NCBI GenBank assembly: GCA_964619155.1
Contig: CAZUEM010000135.1
Coordinates: 1 to 9,315, forward strand
Length of the DNA: 9,315 nucleotides
Direction of reading: 5' to 3'
Source: CAIXRL01 sp964619155
Lineage (GTDB): Bacteria > Eisenbacteria > RBG-16-71-46
Position numbers and translations under genes: made by a program. Within the stretch, counting starts at the first letter, position 1. The number at the start of each line of letters is the position of its first letter. Of this stretch, positions 4,373 through 9,315 are shown in pieces. The notes beneath the pieces are model-generated. The model did no database searches and was not told the DNA's origin. It was given only the letters and a program-made list of their open reading frames with translations.

Positions 4373-6796
4373 TTGCCCGCGACCGGCCACCGGCCCTTCA
4401 CCCGATTCCTGCTCGCCTCGCTCCTGGCCGCGGCCTGCGCGGCCCCGGCATGGGCCGTGCTCGACGTCGAGAACCGCGGGCCGACGCTGTCGGGCGGGGC
4501 GTTCGCGATGCGGGTGACGAACATCGGCAGCCTCGGCAACCCGTTCTTCGAGCAGGGGCGCTCGTTCGACCCGTCGTTCGAGTACCCGCGCGGCAGCGGC
4601 AACGAGGGCCTCAAGCACGCCGACCTGTGGGTGGGCGCGCGCGTGCCGTCGCTGGGGGCGTACCGCGTCTCGGGCGGGCCGCTGCTCGAGTGGCGCCCGA
4701 CGCTGGATGCGGACGACCGCGTCCGCACCGCGTACGGCGGCCAGTTCGGGGCGCAGCCGTTCGTGGACGACGACGGCGACGGGCGGATCGACGAGGAGAT
4801 CCTCAACGGCCGCGACGACGACGGCGACGGCGAGCGCGACGAGGACCTCGGCATCTCGGCCTCGCAGGCGCTGCACGCCGAGTACGTGGACGACCGGCCC
4901 GAGGCGGTGGCGTACGGCTACGAGGGCGGCGAGGCGCACGTGCCGATGCACCTGACGGTGAAGCAGGAGGCGTTCACCTGGTCCATCCCGGGCTACGACC
5001 GGATCGCCGGGGTGCGCTTCACCGTCACGAACCACGGCGCCGAGACGCTCGAGGACGTGCGGCTGGGACTGCTCGCCGACCTCGACGCGCGCGGCCCCGG
5101 CGAAGCCGGCGGCCACGTCAACGACCTCCTCGGCACCGGGCGCTACGAGGTGCACTACAACGACGGCATCTCGAGCGTGCCCAGCTTCAACGCGGGCTAC
5201 TACGGCGAGCCGCCGCTCCCGCACTCCAAGGCGTGCCTCGGCACGCTGTCGGGCGAATGGCCGGTCGTGTACGACGGCGTGAACCCGGCGCTGCCGGCGT
5301 TCGGGGTGATCCCGCTGCGCCACAGCATCGACCCGCTCGCGCGGGTGCTGCGTTCGAAGCTGGTCTCGCCGAACACGTACGAGCCATGGATCTACGGGCT
5401 CGGCGAGACGTCGTTCCGCTGGTCGGTGGTGGCGCGCGACCTGCCGTCCACCGAGGGCGGCCCGCCGCTCTTCGACGCCGACCGCTACCGGCTGCTGGCC
5501 GGCGAGTGGGAGGCGCCGCGCAACCTGCAGGCCGCGCACGACTGGGCGGTGATGGTCTCGTGCGGCCCGTTCCCGAAGATGCCGCCCGGCCATTCGTACT
5601 CGTTCGACCTCGCGTTCGTGTGCGGGCCGGACCGCGACTCGGTCGCGACCGGGTTCGGGCGCGCCGCGACGCTCGAGCGCGGCGCGTGGGTGAACCTCCA
5701 CCCGGACACCAGCCGCTCGCTCGTGGGCCAGCTCACGGTGGGCAAGAGCGGCTTCACCGGCCACGAGACCTGCTTCCAGTCGCCGGCCGGGGTGAACGTG
5801 GTCTTCGATCCCAACTGCTGGGCGAAGTTCCCGCAGAACGGCCAGTACGAGTCCATCCCCCAGGAGGTGGCGTCGGCGTTCGAGACCGTCATGCCGCGCG
5901 GGGCCTGCCTGTGGGTGGACGCGGACTGCGACGAGTGCACGGGCTTCGACGGCAAGGAGACGCAGGCGCACTGGGCGGACCCGGCGTCGGTGCCGCCGCC
6001 GCCCGCGTACCGCGCGGTCGCGGGCGACCGGCGCGTCACGGTCGAGTGGGACAACTCGCCCGAGGTGCTGGTGCGCGCGCCCGCGAGCGGCGCGACCGCC
6101 GCGCCGGTGACGTTCAAGGGCTACAACGTCTACCGGCTCTCGGACTGGCGGCGGAAGCAGCTGCTGCCGGGCCCGGAGCGCTTCCAGCTCATCGCCTCGT
6201 TCGGACTCGACACGCTGAACGGCGAACGCTCGCTCGCCACGGTCACCGACTCGACGCTGGACTGGACGCGGATCACGTTCGGGGCGCGGCAGTACCCGAT
6301 CGGCCGCTACCGCTTCACCGACGCGCGGGCGCTGAACGGATTCGACTACCTCTACGTCGTGACCACGGTGGGCGAGCGCGCGGTGCAGCTGACGCCGACG
6401 CTGCGCGTGACGCAGCGCTTCGAGAGCCCGATCGTGAGCGCGCTCGACTCGCTGGTCTCGCCGCGGGTCGAGGCCGCGGCGGCGGGCGGCGGCGTGTGGG
6501 TGGTTCCGAATCCGTTCCGCGCGCGGGTCGAGTGGGACCGCCCGGCGATCGCGGGCGACACGTTCGGGCGCCACCTCGACTTCATGGGGCTGCCGCGCGC
6601 GCCGGCGACGCTCAGGGTCTTCACGGTCGCGGGCGACCTCGTGTGGGAAACGGCGCACGACGGCCGGGACGGGTCGGGGCAGGCGCGCTGGAACCTGATC
6701 TCGCGCAACGGGCAGGACGTCGAGTCGGGCATCTACCTCTTCACCGTGGACTCGGACTACGGCCGGCAGGTCGGCCGCTTCGTGGTGATCCGGTGA
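4373..6796 (+). CDS. Secreted multidomain protein with Ca-type Asp loops, Fn3-like and C-terminal FlgD/Por-type Ig domain
   Basis: The protein has 807 residues. The start is a TTG at 4373 with GAGGA at 4362-4366 and 6-nt spacing. It places a signal peptide exactly at the N-terminus (hydrophobic core 12-24, predicted cut after AWA at 28), and no other upstream start fits. Residues 29-130 and 160-530 are an unrecognised, probably beta-rich body. Two DxDxDG loops lie at 132-142 and 148-158. A cysteine patch follows: 467, 482, 512, 519 and 522. An Fn3-like segment at about 540-690 includes YRAVAGDRRVTVEWDNS and YNVYR. The final 100 residues (VVPNPF at 710-715, then LRVFTVAGDLVWE, NGQDVESGIYLF and GRFVVIR at the end) match the FlgD-like/T9SS type A sorting-type C-terminus seen in FCB-group secreted proteins. 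It is probably exported and placed on the cell surface. No catalytic motif is visible. The downstream lipoprotein gene overlaps it by 4 nt. Confidence 0.9.
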   Translation: MPATGHRPFTRFLLASLLAAACAAPAWAVLDVENRGPTLSGGAFAMRVTNIGSLGNPFFEQGRSFDPSFEYPRGSGNEGLKHADLWVGARVPSLGAYRVSGGPLLEWRPTLDADDRVRTAYGGQFGAQPFVDDDGDGRIDEEILNGRDDDGDGERDEDLGISASQALHAEYVDDRPEAVAYGYEGGEAHVPMHLTVKQEAFTWSIPGYDRIAGVRFTVTNHGAETLEDVRLGLLADLDARGPGEAGGHVNDLLGTGRYEVHYNDGISSVPSFNAGYYGEPPLPHSKACLGTLSGEWPVVYDGVNPALPAFGVIPLRHSIDPLARVLRSKLVSPNTYEPWIYGLGETSFRWSVVARDLPSTEGGPPLFDADRYRLLAGEWEAPRNLQAAHDWAVMVSCGPFPKMPPGHSYSFDLAFVCGPDRDSVATGFGRAATLERGAWVNLHPDTSRSLVGQLTVGKSGFTGHETCFQSPAGVNVVFDPNCWAKFPQNGQYESIPQEVASAFETVMPRGACLWVDADCDECTGFDGKETQAHWADPASVPPPPAYRAVAGDRRVTVEWDNSPEVLVRAPASGATAAPVTFKGYNVYRLSDWRRKQLLPGPERFQLIASFGLDTLNGERSLATVTDSTLDWTRITFGARQYPIGRYRFTDARALNGFDYLYVVTTVGERAVQLTPTLRVTQRFESPIVSALDSLVSPRVEAAAAGGGVWVVPNPFRARVEWDRPAIAGDTFGRHLDFMGLPRAPATLRVFTVAGDLVWETAHDGRDGSGQARWNLISRNGQDVESGIYLFTVDSDYGRQVGRFVVIR
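4763..4846 (+). repeat. Two tandem calcium-type aspartate loops in the secreted protein
   Basis: Residues 131-142 and 147-158 both follow D-x-D-x-D-G, with further acidic residues four and six positions later (DDDGDGRIDEE and DDDGDGERDED). They start 16 residues (48 nt) apart, and both DNA copies contain GACGACGACGGCGACGG. This spacing is like thrombospondin type 3 or dockerin-like calcium loops. They probably bind Ca2+ outside the cell and stiffen a linker (inference). Confidence 0.7.
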
Positions 6797-8010
6797 GGCG
6801 CGCGACCGCGATCCTGGCGCTCGCGCTCGCGGCGGCCGCGGCGTTCACCGCCTGCCGCAGGAGCACGCCCGTCGCGCCGCTGCCGTCCCCGGCCCCGAAG
6901 GTGGTCGCCGTGCAGCCGCCCGCGCGCACGTCGGGCTACTCGTTCGACGGCCAGATCTGGGCGCTCTTCGACCGGGCGCTCGATCCCCGGTCGGTGGACA
7001 CGACCACGGTGTTCCTCAAGAAGGACACGCAGCGGCTCGCCGCCGCGGTGAGCTACGAGCCCACGAGCCGGCGCATCGTGGTCGTGCCGAGGGCGCCGCT
7101 CGCGCTCAACACGACCTACACCGTGCTGCTGACCGAGCGCGTGAAGGCGAAGGACGGCACGCCGCTCGCCGCCGACTACCTGTGGCAGTTCTCGACCTCG
7201 AGCATCCGCCGGCTCACCTACCTGACGCCTTCGCCCTCCGAGCCGGCCACGCCCGTCGCGATGCTGAGCTGGCGGAGCCCCGACGCCGTGCCGGGAACGC
7301 TCCAGTTCGACGTCTACGCCGGCACCGACTCGCTCGCCGTGCTCGGCCGGACGCTGCCCGCGATCGCGCGCACGACCAGCGCATGGCACCTGCCGCGCGC
7401 CTACTGGCCGTCGAACACGCGCGTCTACTGGTCGGTCCGCACGCTCAACACGTCCACGGGCGAGCAGCTCGAGTCCCCCGTCGCCGGCTTCACGGTCGGA
7501 TCGCTCGACGCGCCGTCGCGCGCCGTGACGCTCCCGATGCTCGAGTGGGGCGGCATCCGCGCGGGCAACGCGCTCCAGTACTGCACGCAGACCACCGTGC
7601 CGATGGGCATCGGCACCATCGCCGCGGTGCGGTTCGACCTCAACCCGGCGACGCTGGGGCGCAAGGTGAAGAGCGCGCGGCTCGTGATGTACGCCACCAG
7701 CAACTTCTCGGGCATCCCGTTCCTCTCGGCGTGGACCGCGACCCCCGCGAGCTGGCCGGTGTGCGGCATGGTCTACCCCGGCCCGCCGTATCCCGAGACC
7801 GGCGGGCAGCTCGCCACGGCGCGCGTGGGCTCGGTCTCGAACCAGATGATCCTCGAGTCCATCGCGCTCGCGGCCTGGGCGGAGGGCATGCTGCGCGGCG
7901 GGGACTTCTCGGGCGTGCTGCTGACCTCGACGTCCTCGGTGCTGATGAGCCTCAACACGGGCGGCGGCACGCAGCCGCGGCCCGTGCTCGAACTGACGCT
8001 CTACGACTGA
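6793..8010 (+). CDS. Surface lipoprotein with SbsA-like Ig domain and Fn3-like domain
   Basis: The protein has 405 residues from the GTG at 6793. That start overlaps the stop of the preceding gene as GTGA, so translation is probably coupled. The N-terminus MRR, a hydrophobic alanine/leucine stretch and FTAC (Cys21) make a lipoprotein signal, although Phe at -3 is not the most common lipobox residue. A Ser/Thr/Pro-rich linker follows. Residues 37-136 match the bacterial SbsA-like Ig domain (VVAVQPP, then WALFDRALDPRSVD, LALNTTYTVLLTERVKAKDG and WQFSTSS). Residues about 143-235 look like Fn3 (VAMLSWRSPD, FDVYAGT, RVYWSVRT and FTVGS). The last 165 residues are beta-rich and recall DNRLRE-type modules (SARLVMY, then RPVLELTLYD), with Cys264 and Cys324. 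The same frame is open far upstream, but that stretch is out of frame with the secreted-protein gene and is spurious. It is likely anchored in the outer membrane. No enzyme motif is visible. Confidence 0.88.
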   Translation: MRRATAILALALAAAAAFTACRRSTPVAPLPSPAPKVVAVQPPARTSGYSFDGQIWALFDRALDPRSVDTTTVFLKKDTQRLAAAVSYEPTSRRIVVVPRAPLALNTTYTVLLTERVKAKDGTPLAADYLWQFSTSSIRRLTYLTPSPSEPATPVAMLSWRSPDAVPGTLQFDVYAGTDSLAVLGRTLPAIARTTSAWHLPRAYWPSNTRVYWSVRTLNTSTGEQLESPVAGFTVGSLDAPSRAVTLPMLEWGGIRAGNALQYCTQTTVPMGIGTIAAVRFDLNPATLGRKVKSARLVMYATSNFSGIPFLSAWTATPASWPVCGMVYPGPPYPETGGQLATARVGSVSNQMILESIALAAWAEGMLRGGDFSGVLLTSTSSVLMSLNTGGGTQPRPVLELTLYD

Positions 8011-8091
8011 CGGCCCGCCGGCGCCGCCCGGGCGCGACGCCGCGGCGATGACAAGCCCCCGTGAGGACTCCCGGCGCGGGGCGAAAGCCGC

Positions 8092-8121
8092 TTGACCGCC
8101 CGGAGCCAAAGGCCCGACAAA
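8092..8121 (+). promoter_or_regulatory. Possible promoter just upstream of the last gene
   Basis: TTGACC at 8092-8097 matches five of the six -35 bases. An 18-bp spacer leads to GACAAA at 8116-8121, a weak -10 box. Transcription would then begin around 8128-8130, at or just before the ATG at 8132. The leader would be almost absent, which fits the lack of a Shine-Dalgarno there. The remaining gap, 8011-8091, has GC-rich palindromic sequence such as CGCCCGGGCG at 8025-8034 but no T run, so I call no terminator after the lipoprotein gene. Confidence 0.3.
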
Positions 8122-8131
8122 TCCCCGGACC

Positions 8132-9315
8132 ATGAACCCCGACACGACCGCGCGGCCGCGCCGCGCCAGCGCCCCGTTCCTCGCCCTCGGCCTCGCCCTC
8201 TTCTGCGCCCTCGCCGCGGACGGCGCCTCCGCCCAGGTCACGCGCCCGTGGACCCCGCCCGGCGACTCGCTGATGCGCGACGTGACCACGGCCCGCATGC
8301 GCTTCCAGCGCCAGCGCGGCGACTCGGTGGGCGGCGACAACTACTCCGCCTTCGACGACGTCGGGCGCATCGCCCGGCGGCTGCTGCGTTCGCTCGGGCG
8401 CGAGCACTTCATCCAGGCCCCCGCGCTCGAGGCCACGCTCGACTCGCTCGGCTTCGACACCGAGGTCACGGTGGACCCGGCGCAGCCGAACGTCGTCCTG
8501 GTGCTCGTCCGCAACCCGTTCAAGCTCTCGTCGGACGCGGTCGGCTACCTCTACTGGCACGTGCGCGACGACCTGCGCATGCAGGGCGCGAGCTTCCCGC
8601 CCGCGCGCGACGTCCGCCTGCGCACCTGGTTCACCGGCCGCCAGGTGGCGCCCTACGAGGCGTGCGTGCTCTTCACGGGCAAGGGCGAGAAGCCGCGGCC
8701 CTCGCTCAAGCTGTTCCGGCTGGGCGCCGACGGCCGCTTCTGGAACCTCGTGCAGCACGAGGGCAACGCGCCCGACTTCGGCGCGAACGCGAAGCTCGCG
8801 TTCGTGGACGCGAACCTCGACGGGCAGCCCGAGATCGTCTCGTTCCACCCGGTGGAGAACGACTCGTTCTTCACCATCCGTCCCGGCGTGCCCCCGATCG
8901 TGAACGAGTTCCTCTACACCGAGCGGCCCGAGGGTTTCGTGCTGCACGACGCCCGCACCGTGCCGGGTCCGATGGAGGTGCTGCGGATGTTCGCGATGCA
9001 CCTCGCCTCGCCCGAGCCCTCGCGCGCGCGGCGCCTGCTGCGCGACCCGGCCAGGGTGGACGAGGCGATCGCGAACGGCTGGGCGAAGCTGCGCGGGCGG
9101 GACGCCTGGATCGTCGAGTACGGCGAGGCCGACCAGCCGTGGCCCGAGTGGGTGGCGGTGCGCACGAACGACCCGGGCGGCGCGCGCCGCTGGATCTTCC
9201 GCTTCTACATCCAGGACGACCGCTGGGTGATCCGCGACTGGCGCGCCGTCCAGCCGGCGGCGCCGCCGCTGCCGCCGCCGGGCGCCGCGCCCGCCGTCAC
9301 CGCGCGCGGGCGGCG
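8132..9315 (+). CDS. Exported protein of unknown function (C-terminus off the right edge)
   Basis: The frame is open from the ATG at 8132 to the window edge, giving 394 codons without a stop. A signal peptide is clear: basic n-region, hydrophobic core at 15-29, and ASA at 32-34 followed by QV (signal peptidase I cut after residue 34). I do not recognise the family. Residues 66-126 resemble a small alpha/beta segment (DDVGRIARRLLRSLG, then VVLVLVRNPF). DANLDGQPEI at 226-235 is a D-x-N-x-DG-x-x-E loop of the FG-GAP/EF-hand type, likely to bind calcium. Residues 285-375 (helical EVLRMFAMHLAS, then strands including RRWIFRFYIQDDRWVIRDW) could be an NTF2-like fold, which is only an impression. A proline/alanine-rich stretch begins at 375. 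Cys25 lies in the signal core and Cys178 in the mature part, and there is no lipobox. It is probably periplasmic or secreted, and follows the lipoprotein gene by 121 nt. Confidence 0.85.
   Translation, partial: MNPDTTARPRRASAPFLALGLALFCALAADGASAQVTRPWTPPGDSLMRDVTTARMRFQRQRGDSVGGDNYSAFDDVGRIARRLLRSLGREHFIQAPALEATLDSLGFDTEVTVDPAQPNVVLVLVRNPFKLSSDAVGYLYWHVRDDLRMQGASFPPARDVRLRTWFTGRQVAPYEACVLFTGKGEKPRPSLKLFRLGADGRFWNLVQHEGNAPDFGANAKLAFVDANLDGQPEIVSFHPVENDSFFTIRPGVPPIVNEFLYTERPEGFVLHDARTVPGPMEVLRMFAMHLASPEPSRARRLLRDPARVDEAIANGWAKLRGRDAWIVEYGEADQPWPEWVAVRTNDPGGARRWIFRFYIQDDRWVIRDWRAVQPAAPPLPPPGAAPAVTARGR

Noticed and set aside
3985..4854. N-terminal extension of the HAD protein to 525 residues
   Set aside because: It would run through the zinc-ribbon gene in another frame and antisense to the secreted-protein gene. 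HAD proteins of this type begin just before DxDxT, as with the GTG at 3984.
4322..6658. A 778-codon open frame antisense to the secreted-protein gene
   Set aside because: Low-complexity, Arg/Val/His-rich composition. The plus strand has a signal peptide, calcium-type loops and a sorting domain in order.
4162..6792. Upstream extension of the lipoprotein frame, which would give a 1282-residue protein
   Set aside because: It is out of frame with the 807-residue gene and of shadow composition. The GTG at 6793 gives a proper lipoprotein signal at the N-terminus.
8013..8034. GC-rich palindromes after the lipoprotein stop as a terminator
   Set aside because: The stems are short and no T run follows on the plus strand, so chance in GC-rich DNA is the better explanation.
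6757..8340. A 527-codon antisense frame over the lipoprotein gene
   Set aside because: Arg/Gly/Ala-rich with no domain, opposite a gene with clear Ig and Fn3-like segments.
7952..9001. A 349-codon antisense frame over the last exported gene
   Set aside because: Composition is typical of a GC shadow. The plus-strand frame has a signal peptide and globular protein composition.

Overview
The window is very GC-rich (clearly above 65%, with G or C at nearly every third codon position in the genes called). It holds eight protein-coding genes, two of them cut by the window edges. I see no tRNA, rRNA, CRISPR array, insertion sequence or phage gene. The organism cannot be fixed from this sequence alone. 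Three exported proteins occur together, one with a C-terminal FlgD/Por-like Ig domain and aspartate-rich calcium-type loops and one a lipoprotein with an SbsA-like Ig domain. With the high GC, this resembles uncultured lineages of the FCB superphylum and its relatives (Eisenbacteria, Krumholzibacteriota, Gemmatimonadota-like genomes). That placement is inference.

Region 1 (1-1234) is a divergent pair. A rhomboid intramembrane serine protease runs leftwards and off the left edge. A classical thioredoxin (trxA) runs rightwards from a good sigma-70-like promoter, and a perfect 10-bp inverted repeat lies between the two genes. The thioredoxin gene ends in a strong GC hairpin followed by a T run.

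Region 2 (1353-4196, minus strand) reads like a compact four-gene operon: a 62-residue zinc-ribbon protein, a HAD-superfamily phosphatase, an unrecognised 112-residue charged protein, and the bifunctional NAD(P)HX epimerase/dehydratase Nnr. The last three are separated by only 4 to 9 nt, and one ribosome binding site overlaps the preceding stop codon. Nnr repairs damaged NAD(P)H, and many HAD enzymes clear phosphorylated side products, so the cluster may have a metabolite-repair or housekeeping theme (inference).

Region 3 (4373-9315, plus strand) encodes exported proteins. First is an 807-residue secreted protein with a signal peptide, two calcium-type aspartate loops, a cysteine-rich patch, an Fn3-like domain and a C-terminal sorting-type Ig domain. 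A 405-residue lipoprotein overlaps it by 4 nt and carries an SbsA-like Ig domain, an Fn3-like domain and a beta-rich tail. After 121 nt comes a third exported protein of unknown function, truncated by the right edge. The first two are probably translationally coupled and may form one cell-surface assembly. This is the least characterised part of the window.

Because of the GC content, very long open frames lie antisense or out of frame to every real gene. These were treated as shadows.
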